Of a stretch of DNA of 28,588 bases, positions 12,611-19,557 are shown piece by piece. The number at the start of each line of letters is the position of its first letter. Positions within the stretch are counted from its first letter, which is position 1. The stretch spans positions 1 through 28,588 of the IMG/VR virus record IMGVR_UViG_3300032676_000609. One strand, written 5' to 3'. The DNA comes from a virus. Under the pieces are notes generated by a model. It ran no database searches. It was not told where the DNA came from and saw nothing but the letters and a program-made list of their open reading frames with translations. The translations under genes and the position numbers were made by a program.

Positions 12611-14107
12611 ATGCTTGAATTGAGACCTCACCAGGCAGAAGTAATCAATGCGTTAAACGAAGGATTTAAAGAACATAGAAGACAAATACTTTGTGCAGTA
12701 ACCGGATTCGGCAAGACAGAATGTGCGATGGCAATCATGCAAGATGCTGTGGCACATGGTAAACGGGTAGCGATGGTATTGGATCGGATTGTTTTAGTAG
12801 ATCAAACCAGTATCAGGTTATCTAAATACGAAATCCCTCACGGCGTATTACAGGCTACTCACTGGAGATACCGTCCAGAAGAGCCAATTCAAATCTGCTC
12901 CGTTCAGACTCTCGCCCGTCGTAAAGTTCCTTTAAAGGTTGATCTATTGATCGTGGACGAAGCCCATGTGATGTATAAGTCTACTGTGGACTTTATTAGG
13001 GAAAACCCTCATATGCAGGTCATTGGACTGACTGCTACTCCGTTCACAAAAGGTTTAGCGGATATCTATTCCAATGTGATTGGTGCTCAGCCAATGACTA
13101 ACCTAGTGGAAGATGGCTGGGTAGTGCCAATGAAGGTTTATATCGCCAAAGAGATTGATATGGCGGGCGCCAAAAAGAATTCATTTGGTGAGTGGGATGC
13201 CAAAGAAGCTACCGAGCGTGGATTACAAATTGTTGGCGACGTGGTGGCAGAGTGGCAAAAGAAAACCATGGAGATCTACGGTGAGCCACGCAAGACGATC
13301 GTCTTCTGTGCTGGCGTAGAGCACGGCAGAGAATTGGTTAATCAATTCAAACAAGCAGGATTTAACTTTGTATCCATTTCGTATAAGGAAGATGATGATT
13401 TCAAACAACGCACTATCGAAGAGTTTAAAAGACCCGATACCCATATCCACGGGCTTATCGCTACTGATATTCTTACTCGGGGCTTTGACGTTAGCGATGT
13501 TCACATTGGGATATCTGCTCGCCCTTTTAGTAAGTCATTCAGTAGTCACGTTCAGCAGATAGGACGGGTGCTACGCCCACACGAGGGTAAAGAGTTTGGA
13601 GTCTGGCTGGATCACTCGGGTAATTACCTACGCTTTCGCAAGGATTGGGATGATCTATACCACGATGGTGTAACAGAACTCAAGGCTGGTGGATCTGAGA
13701 CTGTCAAGCGTGAGCCTACTGAGCGGGAAAAGAAGCAGGCAAAGTGTCCCGCTTGTGCCGCATTGTGGACTTCTAAAGATAATACTTGCTCCTCCTGTGG
13801 GCACGTCAGGCAGTCCATGTCAGACATTATAAACATAGCGGGCACTTTAGAGGAACTAGAAGAAGCCAATCGGAAACTAAATATTTCCAATAAAGACTTT
13901 TACGCAGAGCTAATCTATTTCGGGCGTGAAAAGGGATTTAAGGATGGATGGGCATTCTACAAATACAAAGAGAAGTTTGGGGTAAACCCTGATGGGTTAC
14001 ATGTAACACCTAAACCACCATCACCGCAGACTTTAAGATGGATTAAGAGCAGAACCATAGCGTATTACAAGGCAAAAGAAGCACAACAACAAAGGATGGC
14101 AGCATGA
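12611..14107 (+). CDS. Superfamily 2 DEAH helicase with zinc finger
   Basis: 498 residues. Helicase motifs: Walker A TGFGKT (31-36), DEAH (116-119), TAT (141-143), motif V near ATDILTRGFD (284-293) and motif VI QQIGRVLRP (315-323). A four-cysteine zinc site CPAC / CSSCG (C379, C382, C393, C396) follows the helicase core. The arrangement resembles SSL2/RadD-type phage helicases, which unwind duplex or branched DNA during replication and repair. The stop overlaps the next start (ATGA). Confidence 0.9.
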   Translation: MLELRPHQAEVINALNEGFKEHRRQILCAVTGFGKTECAMAIMQDAVAHGKRVAMVLDRIVLVDQTSIRLSKYEIPHGVLQATHWRYRPEEPIQICSVQTLARRKVPLKVDLLIVDEAHVMYKSTVDFIRENPHMQVIGLTATPFTKGLADIYSNVIGAQPMTNLVEDGWVVPMKVYIAKEIDMAGAKKNSFGEWDAKEATERGLQIVGDVVAEWQKKTMEIYGEPRKTIVFCAGVEHGRELVNQFKQAGFNFVSISYKEDDDFKQRTIEEFKRPDTHIHGLIATDILTRGFDVSDVHIGISARPFSKSFSSHVQQIGRVLRPHEGKEFGVWLDHSGNYLRFRKDWDDLYHDGVTELKAGGSETVKREPTEREKKQAKCPACAALWTSKDNTCSSCGHVRQSMSDIINIAGTLEELEEANRKLNISNKDFYAELIYFGREKGFKDGWAFYKYKEKFGVNPDGLHVTPKPPSPQTLRWIKSRTIAYYKAKEAQQQRMAA

Positions 14108-14271
14108 GAATGAAAAGAAATGAAGAGTTTGATATGACCCATCAAGAGGTCGCTGATGTAATGTCAGTTGCCCGTCAGACTGTAAACCATATAGAGAAGC
14201 GTGCTTTAGAAAAGTTCAAAGAAGAACTAAAGAAGCGTGGCATTGAATCGTTTGATATTTTGCCAGACTAA
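14104..14271 (+). CDS. Minimal sigma-70 region 4-like DNA-binding protein
   Basis: 55 residues. Residues 11-42 (MTHQEVADVMSVARQTVNHI, then EKRALEKFKEEL) match the helix-turn-helix of sigma region 4.2, including the HIEKRAL stretch equivalent to QIEKKAL. No regions 1-3 are present. It could bind -35 DNA or the RNA polymerase flap to redirect transcription, or act as a simple HTH regulator. SD AAAGGA precedes the start, which overlaps the helicase stop by 4 bases. Confidence 0.7.
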   Translation: MRMKRNEEFDMTHQEVADVMSVARQTVNHIEKRALEKFKEELKKRGIESFDILPD

Positions 14272-14279
14272 GGACAATC

Positions 14280-15086
14280 ATGAGTTTTGTAGAGTTTGCC
14301 GAGCAACACGGCTTAATTATTGATTCCCTTTATCACGATCGCTGGGTAAGAGTCCCGACTAAAGACCATCCGCATAAAAAGAATGGCTCATACATTTGGG
14401 ATGGTAGGCGTGGTGCGGTTCAGAATTGGGCAGTCCATGATAAGCCCGTAGTCTTTACCGATACGAATGTAGCCTATATGCCTGACCCGCAATGGCGTGC
14501 TAAAAAGGAAAAGTCTGAGCGTGAGCGTAAGCTAAGACAGAATCGTGCCATTAAAAAGGCTAAGTTCATTTTAGATAATGCTATTAAAGCACCGCACCCA
14601 TATATGGAGTCTAAGGGTTTTCCCGTAGATAAGCATTGGGTTTGGAATGATCTGTTAGTAATCCCAATGAGGATCAATCAAGCCTTAGTCGGATGCCAGC
14701 TTATCGACAAGGACGGCAATAAGAAATTCCTTTACGGACAGATTACAAAGGGCGCAGAAGCGATTATTGACAATAAAGGTATGCATATACTATGTGAGGG
14801 CTATGCGACCGCTATGAGCCTTCGTAGAGTATTTAGAAGCGTGGGTCTCAAATACACAATTCATGTCTGCTTCTCTGCTGGAAACATTGTAGAAATAGCC
14901 TCATACTACGACCAATGTCTGATTGTTGCCGATAATGATAGCGTGGGTCTCAATACCGCAAAAAAAACGGGCAAACCCTTTTGGAGTTCACCCGTTGATG
15001 GGGAAGACTTTAACGACTTCGAGAAAAGACTTGGCACGGAATTAGCGGGCAAAGAATTTATTGAAGCAGTAAAGATGGTGGCATAG
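14280..15086 (+). CDS. TOPRIM-domain DNA primase, without helicase domain
   Basis: 268 residues. N-terminal part 1-60 is a P4-primase-like lead domain (DGRRGAVQNW); the linker 65-105 is highly basic; the TOPRIM domain about 165-245 has the catalytic Glu E173 in LCEGYATAMS and D218-N-D220 in IVADNDSVG. It should make RNA primers for phage replication. No N-terminal CxxC zinc pair and no fused helicase are present; the separate helicase two genes upstream may supply unwinding. SD AAGGA. Confidence 0.85.
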   Translation: MSFVEFAEQHGLIIDSLYHDRWVRVPTKDHPHKKNGSYIWDGRRGAVQNWAVHDKPVVFTDTNVAYMPDPQWRAKKEKSERERKLRQNRAIKKAKFILDNAIKAPHPYMESKGFPVDKHWVWNDLLVIPMRINQALVGCQLIDKDGNKKFLYGQITKGAEAIIDNKGMHILCEGYATAMSLRRVFRSVGLKYTIHVCFSAGNIVEIASYYDQCLIVADNDSVGLNTAKKTGKPFWSSPVDGEDFNDFEKRLGTELAGKEFIEAVKMVA

Positions 15087-15252
15087 CAGAAAATTCGTTA
15101 TGAGCATTAAAGACTGTGTAATCAAGGTCTTGCATATTCGTAGCGATTGCTATGCCAATCTGTTTTGATCTGTCAGGTTTGCCGATAATTTCCATGCTTA
15201 CTTCGACAGTTCCGTCAGGCTTGTCTTTCAGATAAATAATCGTTGCGTCCAT
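15058..15252 (-). CDS. Small hypothetical protein, convergent with primase
   Basis: 64 residues with beta-hairpin character (ATIIYLKDKPDGTVEVSMEIIGKP, then IGIAIATNM). Its last 29 bases lie under the end of the primase gene on the other strand. It is the last gene of the leftward small-gene operon. No terminator is visible between the convergent operons. Not recognised. Confidence 0.55.
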   Translation of the reverse strand: MDATIIYLKDKPDGTVEVSMEIIGKPDRSKQIGIAIATNMQDLDYTVFNAHNEFSAMPPSLLLQ

Positions 15253-15433
15253 ATATAAGCCTTAAAGTAGCTTCCTGCTCGATAAAATATTCAGGAAATG
15301 CGTTCACTAGCTTTCTCAAGTTTTCTTGATCTGCTAGCAAAGCACATTTCCCCAATGATACAGCAAAGCCACCTTTATTAGAAAGCCTATCTACCGCTTG
15401 GATTAGTGCGGTTTTATCGGTTAAAACTCTCAA
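15215..15433 (-). CDS. Small hypothetical protein, TTG start
   Basis: 72 residues. The TTG start shares TTGA with the stop of the upstream gene, matching the 4-base overlap rule of this operon. The sequence is helical (LTDKTALIQAVDRLSNKGGF, ENLRKLVNAFPEYFIEQEATLRL). It overlaps the next gene by 38 bases. Function unknown. Confidence 0.55.
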   Translation of the reverse strand: MRVLTDKTALIQAVDRLSNKGGFAVSLGKCALLADQENLRKLVNAFPEYFIEQEATLRLIYGRNDYLSERQA

Positions 15434-15618
15434 AATCCATCATCCTCGGCGTCTTCTGAATCCTCGCAAGATTCGCAATCCATGACTTCTAAATCGTCTA
15501 ATTGGTGCATATTAGCCAATTCGTCATGGGCTACATCAACGGCTTCATCTTCATCTGGTGCAGTTACATAAAATACTTGTGTGCCAGAATAGTGTAAAAC
15601 TACTTCGTATGTCTTCAT
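15430..15618 (-). CDS. Small DpnD/PcfM-like acidic protein
   Basis: 62 residues: MKTYEVVLHYSGTQVFYVTA, then DEDEAVDVAHDEL, the strand-strand-helix plan of DpnD/PcfM-like proteins, and a very acidic Cys-containing tail (DCESCEDSEDAEDDGF). Genes at 17242 and 17396 have the same plan, so this operon holds a small family. The function of the family is not known. Confidence 0.6.
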   Translation of the reverse strand: MKTYEVVLHYSGTQVFYVTAPDEDEAVDVAHDELANMHQLDDLEVMDCESCEDSEDAEDDGF

Positions 15619-15620
15619 GT

Positions 15621-15863
15621 TTATCCTTTCATGGTTTCTAAAGCGGGAATTACATAACCCTTAAATGGAATACTGTTCATAGGTTCGTTATAAAAAACAC
15701 GATCCCGTAACTCATAATCCTTTAAAAATGCGTTAGGGTTCTCCATTTTCAACTGTTCTACCAAATTGTCTAGCGGTTCATTTGACAGTCCCATGTCAGG
15801 GTGTTTTGGTTTGCGTCCTACTGATTTCAATAAATCCTGTTGCTGCTTAGTTAATTTAATCAT
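15621..15863 (-). CDS. Hypothetical 80-residue protein
   Basis: Begins MIKLTKQQQDLLKSVGRKPKHPDMG and ends FKGYVIPALETMKG; helical with a Pro-rich turn region. The start overlaps the stop of the gene before it by 8 bases. SD AGGAGAAAAG. Not recognised. Confidence 0.65.
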   Translation of the reverse strand: MIKLTKQQQDLLKSVGRKPKHPDMGLSNEPLDNLVEQLKMENPNAFLKDYELRDRVFYNEPMNSIPFKGYVIPALETMKG

Positions 15864-16029
15864 GCTTTTCTCCTAATAGTTCAAGTTCATAAGGTCTATA
15901 CTCTAAAATGCTTTCTGGATATTCCCATTCAGAATCATCATCAATAATTGATACTGAATACCCATCCGTTCTTTCTATAACTCCCGTTATATCTTGGTCT
16001 TTTACTTTTACACGATCTCCTATATTCAT
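15856..16029 (-). CDS. Hypothetical 57-residue SH3-like protein
   Basis: Begins MNIGDRVKVKDQDITGVIER, then repeated strand patterns and an acidic stretch DDDSEWEYPE. The opening GDRVKVKD...GVIE is typical of small SH3/KOW-type barrels. SD GAAGGAG is excellent; ATGA overlap with the gene before and 8 bases with the gene after. Nucleic-acid binding is possible but unproven. Confidence 0.65.
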   Translation of the reverse strand: MNIGDRVKVKDQDITGVIERTDGYSVSIIDDDSEWEYPESILEYRPYELELLGEKHD

Positions 16030-16208
16030 GCTTCATCTCCTTCAACATCATTCCAGCATAAATCCTCATCTAGCATGGAATCTTCAATAAAATAATGTTT
16101 TCCCGTCTTTATATGGAATAGGTTCCCTTCGGAAAAAGCATCCCGTAGATTCTGATACTCACCTAAAAAAGCGTTGTTTTCGGTGTTAAATAGCTTCCAT
16201 CTAAGCAT
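16026..16208 (-). CDS. Hypothetical 60-residue protein
   Basis: Start chosen at 16208: GAGGAGGAAG lies 4-10 bases upstream, and the ATG overlaps the preceding AAT GCT TAG by 8 bases; a longer reading frame starting at 16277 lies wholly inside the upstream gene. The sequence MLRWKLFNTENNAFLGEYQN suggests a small beta-rich fold, ending acidic (DEDLCWNDVEGDEA). Not recognised. Confidence 0.62.
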   Translation of the reverse strand: MLRWKLFNTENNAFLGEYQNLRDAFSEGNLFHIKTGKHYFIEDSMLDEDLCWNDVEGDEA

Positions 16209-16776
16209 TTTCTTCCTCCTCTTCGTTGTCATCTTCCCACTCTGCCATGCCTTCAGAAATACAATGTTCTTCATCAATATTGCGGGGAATATTGTTTTTA
16301 ACCCATTCGGAATTTCCTAGTATTTCATAACAATAATCTTGTCCATCTACAAACTCCCCACAAAAACCGCACCCGCCTTCGTGATAAGTTGCCGAGACTT
16401 CAAAACCCATATCTACAAGCGTTGCGTATGCCTCAGTAGGAGGAGACCAAGCGGAGCAAAAATATACTACCAATGCTCCATCTTTTCTAAGTTTTTCTAC
16501 CCTTGCACCATCTGATCCAGCACCAATGTCCCACTTTGTTCCCCAATTTTGAACTCGCCAATCCCACCATGCTTGCTTAGGATCAACATACTCGGATTCA
16601 GGTTCACCGGTAGAATAATTCATAGGGAATGTATGTTTTACTTTTACCTTTGTATAGTCCGGTTCAGGCACTAGGGTAGATAAAAATTTATCCTCATTCC
16701 AAGCCTGTAATGCTTTTTCCATCATAGCGTGGTCTTTATGGGTTAAAACTAAGTTGTTATTGCACCAATTAGGCAT
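16201..16776 (-). CDS. DUF1281 / YubB ferredoxin-like-fold protein
   Basis: 191 residues starting MPNWCNNNL, the hallmark start of the plasmid and phage DUF1281/YubB family, with the conserved RVQNWGTKWD (74-83) and AWSPPTEAY. The ferredoxin-like part is a fold name, not an iron-sulfur site, although four cysteines near GGCGFCGEF could bind metal. The very acidic tail (EWEDDNEEEEENA) ends in the NA-stop junction common in this operon. Function of the family unknown. Confidence 0.78.
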   Translation of the reverse strand: MPNWCNNNLVLTHKDHAMMEKALQAWNEDKFLSTLVPEPDYTKVKVKHTFPMNYSTGEPESEYVDPKQAWWDWRVQNWGTKWDIGAGSDGARVEKLRKDGALVVYFCSAWSPPTEAYATLVDMGFEVSATYHEGGCGFCGEFVDGQDYCYEILGNSEWVKNNIPRNIDEEHCISEGMAEWEDDNEEEEENA

Positions 16777-17080
16777 TTTCGTTCTCCTCTTTGAAATAAA
16801 TTTGTTTAGTATTGGGTGTCCAGCTTTTATCAGCCCAAACTTTTCCGTTGTAAGACATATAACCTACTTCTTTACCATTAAAATAAACTGCTGGATTCAT
16901 CCAATTTCCACCACCAATATCATTTTCGTATTGCCAATTCCTTACTCTTTTAAGTAATAAATCAAAATTGTGGGCGGTAATTTTGACAATATCTACTCCA
17001 TAAGGCGGTTGATTAGGGTCTTGTCCGTAATCCGGATTACCACAAACTTGCGGGGTAAGTTCAAATAATTTCTTAGGCAT
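16769..17080 (-). CDS. Hypothetical 103-residue protein
   Basis: Start at 17080 with an ideal SD GAGGAGG; an earlier Met (17116) lacks one and lies within the preceding gene. MPKKLFELTPQVCGNP, a Pro/Tyr-rich part and an aromatic C-terminal half (YENDIGGGNWMNPAVYF, VGYMSYNGKVW). Ends KEENENA at the NA-stop junction. Not recognised. Confidence 0.65.
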   Translation of the reverse strand: MPKKLFELTPQVCGNPDYGQDPNQPPYGVDIVKITAHNFDLLLKRVRNWQYENDIGGGNWMNPAVYFNGKEVGYMSYNGKVWADKSWTPNTKQIYFKEENENA

Positions 17081-17249
17081 TTTGAACCTCCTCAATATTT
17101 GTAATTTCAGAATCAATCAATGAAATATTAAAATTTTCATAAAACGATTCTTTTAGCCTTAAAACATAATCTTCTGGTGAATCAGCCTCATGCCAATTAC
17201 CTTCAAATCTAAGTATTACTGTGCTGGTGTATTCTTTGTAATCAGACAT
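17073..17249 (-). CDS. Hypothetical 58-residue protein
   Basis: MSDYKEYTSTVILRFEGNWH, then a helix PEDYVLRLKESFYENF and a tail ending NIEEVQNA. The strand-helix-strand plan resembles the DpnD-like neighbours. 8-base overlaps with both neighbours and SD GAGGAAG support a real gene. Function unknown. Confidence 0.65.
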   Translation of the reverse strand: MSDYKEYTSTVILRFEGNWHEADSPEDYVLRLKESFYENFNISLIDSEITNIEEVQNA

Positions 17250-17403
17250 TTTCTTCCTCCAATTTAACTATCTCAGCACAATTTGGCTCAGATAAATCTC
17301 CACGATCAAATAAATCCCATGCTAAATCTTCAGCGTCTTGATATCCTTCGGCTTCGACTGTATAAATAGCATGAGTAGAAATTACTACTTCAAATTTAGG
17401 CAT
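17242..17403 (-). CDS. Small DpnD/PcfM-like protein
   Basis: 53 residues from the ATG at 17403, preceded by GAGGAGG; a longer frame from 17454 lies within the previous gene. MPKFEVVISTHAIYTVEAEG, then YQDAEDLAWDLFDRGDL: two strands and a helix, the same plan as 15430-15618. Acidic end KLEEENV overlaps the next start by 8 bases. Confidence 0.62.
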   Translation of the reverse strand: MPKFEVVISTHAIYTVEAEGYQDAEDLAWDLFDRGDLSEPNCAEIVKLEEENV

Positions 17404-17581
17404 TTTGAACCTCCTCTTCTCCGTTAAACTCAGAATAAACTTCAATATCAGCAAAATTCCATGACAAATCGTTTTCGTCCATCATAGTTTCTAGCTGTTC
17501 ATCTGCTTCTTCCCTACTATTTGCTTCTATTCCAACGATCAAAGTTTCTTTTTGTATAACAAAATATTCATAACGCTTCAT
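17396..17581 (-). CDS. Small DpnD/PcfM-like acidic protein
   Basis: 61 residues: MKRYEYFVIQKETLIVGIEA, then SREEADEQLETMMDENDL, the strand-strand-helix plan shared with the genes at 15430 and 17242. Ends EEEVQNA in the junction repeat. SD GAGGAGAG. First gene after the control segment at 17582-17726. Confidence 0.65.
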   Translation of the reverse strand: MKRYEYFVIQKETLIVGIEANSREEADEQLETMMDENDLSWNFADIEVYSEFNGEEEVQNA

Positions 17582-17625
17582 TTTGGCTCTCTCCTCTGTT
17601 AATAAGCCTGACTCTCAATTAAAAA

Positions 17626-17665
17626 ATAGCCTTCTACTGCAAACAATAGCTTCATACTGCAAACA
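17626..17665. repeat. Tandem pair of 20-base direct repeats
   Basis: Two adjacent 20-base units, each beginning AATAGC and ending TACTGCAAAC, differ at only 3 positions. They sit 45 bases upstream of the leftward gene at 17396-17581, so they may be activator sites or iterons; two copies are too few to decide. Confidence 0.55.
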
Positions 17666-17680
17666 AAAACATAGGGACAA

Positions 17681-17720
17681 ACCCTACTCCAAAGTGCCTA
17701 AAAAATAGGCACTTCAGGGT
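17681..17720. promoter_or_regulatory. Perfect long hairpin in a leftward intergenic gap
   Basis: Stem AAGTGCCTA (17692-17700) / TAGGCACTT (17706-17714) with a 5-base A/T loop, extended by an outer pair ACCCT (17681) / AGGGT (17716). There is no U-run on the leftward transcript, so it is an RNA-stabilising or processing hairpin or an operator, not a standard terminator. Confidence 0.5.
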
Positions 17721-17726
17721 ATAGTC

Positions 17727-18056
17727 TTAATCCATCCAGCCATCGTTATATGTTGCCTTGATTCCCTTAGATTCTAGGTAGTTCAATGCGTTGTCCTTTG
17801 ATCGCTGGGCTGATACATTACCCTGAACCCAATCGCACCTAGTGATGGTCAATGGTTCGGGTTTGCGTTTACCCTTCCCGACATACCAAACTTGTAAGCC
17901 CTTGCCACCTGTGCAAGTGCCTTCATCCTTTGACCCTTGATATTGCCATTGTTCAAACCAAATCCCGCCGGCAATCTGTCCATGAGTTTTTAGGCTCTCG
18001 AGTTCTGTCGGCGTATATGCCTCTATTGTTCCGTTCCATGTTTTGCAAGTTTTCAT
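17727..18056 (-). CDS. Hypothetical 109-residue protein
   Basis: MKTCKTWNGTIEAYTPTELESLKTHGQ, an aromatic middle (GGIWFEQWQYQG), Cys-Gly-rich turn (GTCTGGKGLQVWYVGKGKR) and a helix near the end. Cysteines are scattered and do not form a clear motif. Last gene before the hairpin and repeats. Not recognised. Confidence 0.62.
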   Translation of the reverse strand: MKTCKTWNGTIEAYTPTELESLKTHGQIAGGIWFEQWQYQGSKDEGTCTGGKGLQVWYVGKGKRKPEPLTITRCDWVQGNVSAQRSKDNALNYLESKGIKATYNDGWMD

Positions 18057-18202
18057 AATTCGCCTCTGATCTGTTTAAGTTCGTTTTCTAAGCGTTCAAT
18101 CGCTCCCTTGACCCGTTCCCGTTGTTTTGGGTCGGTGGTTTTGTTAAATACATACCTCTGCCATTCTAGGCTTGTGATAATTACCTTTTCTCTATCGGTC
18201 AT
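18053..18202 (-). CDS. Hypothetical 49-residue helical protein
   Basis: MTDREKVIITSLEWQRYVFN, then a charged helix QRERVKGAIERLENELKQI. Coiled-coil-like. ATGA overlaps at both ends and SD GGGGGA. Function unknown. Confidence 0.6.
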   Translation of the reverse strand: MTDREKVIITSLEWQRYVFNKTTDPKQRERVKGAIERLENELKQIRGEL

Positions 18203-18303
18203 ACATTCCCCCATTTAATGATTGCCATATAAACGATATAAATCGCATATAAGCCCGCCAATACCACTAGGATATTAAGCATTATTTCCTTAAATTCCTT
18301 CAT
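18199..18303 (-). CDS. Hypothetical 34-residue membrane peptide
   Basis: MKEFKEIMLN followed by one hydrophobic helix (ILVVLAGLYAIYIVYMAII) and a short tail KWGNV. ATGA overlaps with both neighbours. A single-pass micro-protein of the inner membrane; function unknown. Confidence 0.6.
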   Translation of the reverse strand: MKEFKEIMLNILVVLAGLYAIYIVYMAIIKWGNV

Positions 18304-18491
18304 AGTCCGATTCCATATTCAATCATATAAGCGTTTAAAGCATCTTCCGCCTCTTTTTCAGAATCAAACCATTCATTTTTAAAAACTTCGTTTTCTTTGT
18401 GATCGTATATATACCAAGTGTTTAACTCTGTTTCTTCTCGGTCTTGTTCTTGGCATATTTCCAAATTATAAATACAGTCAATAGATTTCAT
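18300..18491 (-). CDS. Hypothetical 63-residue acidic protein
   Basis: MKSIDCIYNLEICQEQDREE, strand TWYIYDHKEN and helix SEKEAEDALNAYMIEYG; overall close to the strand-helix plan of the other small proteins here. SD GGGAGGG. ATGA overlaps on both sides. Not recognised. Confidence 0.62.
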   Translation of the reverse strand: MKSIDCIYNLEICQEQDREETELNTWYIYDHKENEVFKNEWFDSEKEAEDALNAYMIEYGIGL

Positions 18492-18598
18492 TTTCCCTCC
18501 CTGTATATCTTCATTAAAAGGTCGAGTTGTTCCCCGTCAATAATCCCTCTAGCGAAGGCAATCGCAAGGGCATAGTGCATTTTTTGGTATTTGGTCAT
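18488..18598 (-). CDS. Hypothetical 36-residue protein
   Basis: MTKYQKMHYALAIAFARGII, then DGEQLDLLMKIYREGK. Two short helices. It is linked by 4-base overlaps to the genes before and after. Function unknown. Confidence 0.55.
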   Translation of the reverse strand: MTKYQKMHYALAIAFARGIIDGEQLDLLMKIYREGK

Positions 18599-18771
18599 GA
18601 TTCATAATCCGCAAGTGTTTTAAGTGCATAATCTCGGACAGAATAACCCATCACTTTTGGGTCATTCGTGCTAAGGGCTAAACGCTCCATATATAACAGG
18701 GCAGAATCGCTATCGGTAAATTGTGCGATTACCTCGCTATCTTCGGTTGTGTTTTTATATACATAAAACAT
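18595..18771 (-). CDS. Hypothetical 58-residue protein
   Basis: MFYVYKNTTEDSEVIAQFTD, helix SALLYMERLALS and a second helix at the end (VRDYALKTLADYES). The start has GAGGAG 9 bases upstream and follows the previous stop by one base. Not recognised. Confidence 0.62.
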   Translation of the reverse strand: MFYVYKNTTEDSEVIAQFTDSDSALLYMERLALSTNDPKVMGYSVRDYALKTLADYES

Positions 18772-18772
18772 A

Positions 18773-19240
18773 TTAAGACTCCTCTGTGAGTTGTGATAAT
18801 GCCTCTCTAGCGTCCTCTGCCTTGATCTCTGCCCGCTTAACTATGCTGGTCAATGCCTTTTTATAGTGCTCTGACTCGCTAAAAGTATCTAAAAATTGAT
18901 ACATGGCTTTTCGTGCCTTCTCGCTGGTAGAAAATGCCTCGTCAAGCGGTGGTCTAGCGACTGATTCCCCGAAAATATCAAAAATGGCATACCGGAAACC
19001 CCGCTTGGTTTTATTAAAGTCTAAATATGACGATTCAATGATATAAAACAGAAGTCCGCTTGATGTTTCGTGAGCACTACTCACTCGAGAACCAAAAAAA
19101 CGGAGCGTTGATTCATCCGCAAAATGGTTGATGCCCCTCAAATTCTCTTGAGCGTTTACTTTTGGGATGCCGGATTCATGCCTAAAAAGACGGGCTATAC
19201 CGGATTGTTGAATGATTGATGCTATTTGGTTGTTTTCCAT
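18773..19240 (-). CDS. Hypothetical 155-residue protein
   Basis: Larger than its neighbours. N-terminal half is polar (IASIIQQSGIARLFRHESG...), the middle has a beta segment (GLLFYIIESSYLDF, FRYAIFDIFGES) and the C-terminal 60 residues are a charged helical region (SEKARKAMYQFLD, IVKRAEIKAEDAREAL). No family recognised. It follows a 65-base gap with a small hairpin ACCCT-TTAC-AGGGT (19273-19286). Confidence 0.65.
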   Translation of the reverse strand: MENNQIASIIQQSGIARLFRHESGIPKVNAQENLRGINHFADESTLRFFGSRVSSAHETSSGLLFYIIESSYLDFNKTKRGFRYAIFDIFGESVARPPLDEAFSTSEKARKAMYQFLDTFSESEHYKKALTSIVKRAEIKAEDAREALSQLTEES

Positions 19241-19305
19241 TGTCTATCCTCTGTAAGTTTGGTTTGACTAAGACCCTTTACAGGGTTTCGGCTAATAAAG
19301 CCTCA

Positions 19306-19557
19306 TCAGTTAGTCTCTAGCTCTTTTACTGCTAATTTCAGGGCAGTATCTATATGACTATCGTCTAGGTATGAATATAAATGCCCGCAAATAAAACTAT
19401 TTAATCCAGCCTTGTAAGATAAATCCCAGCGTAGTCTTTTTTCTAAGTCTTTTACTTTTGGGTCTTTTGCTAAGATAGTCCGCATAGCTGGAATACTGCA
19501 AGCTAGTGGAGCAATACCGTTAAGAATTGTTGCGTAGTGTTCTTGTGTCATCTTCAT
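19306..19557 (-). CDS. Hypothetical 83-residue protein, first of the leftward small-gene operon
   Basis: MKMTQEHYATILNGIAPLACSIPAMR, helical, with DLEKRLRWDLSYKAGL and LKLAVKELETN. The first ATG is favoured because AAAGG lies about 9 bases upstream. It lies directly behind the divergent control region, so it should be the first expressed gene of this operon. Function unknown. Confidence 0.66.
   Translation of the reverse strand: MKMTQEHYATILNGIAPLACSIPAMRTILAKDPKVKDLEKRLRWDLSYKAGLNSFICGHLYSYLDDSHIDTALKLAVKELETN

Noticed and set aside
17626-17665. CRISPR-like repeats
   Set aside because: Only two adjacent units without spacers.
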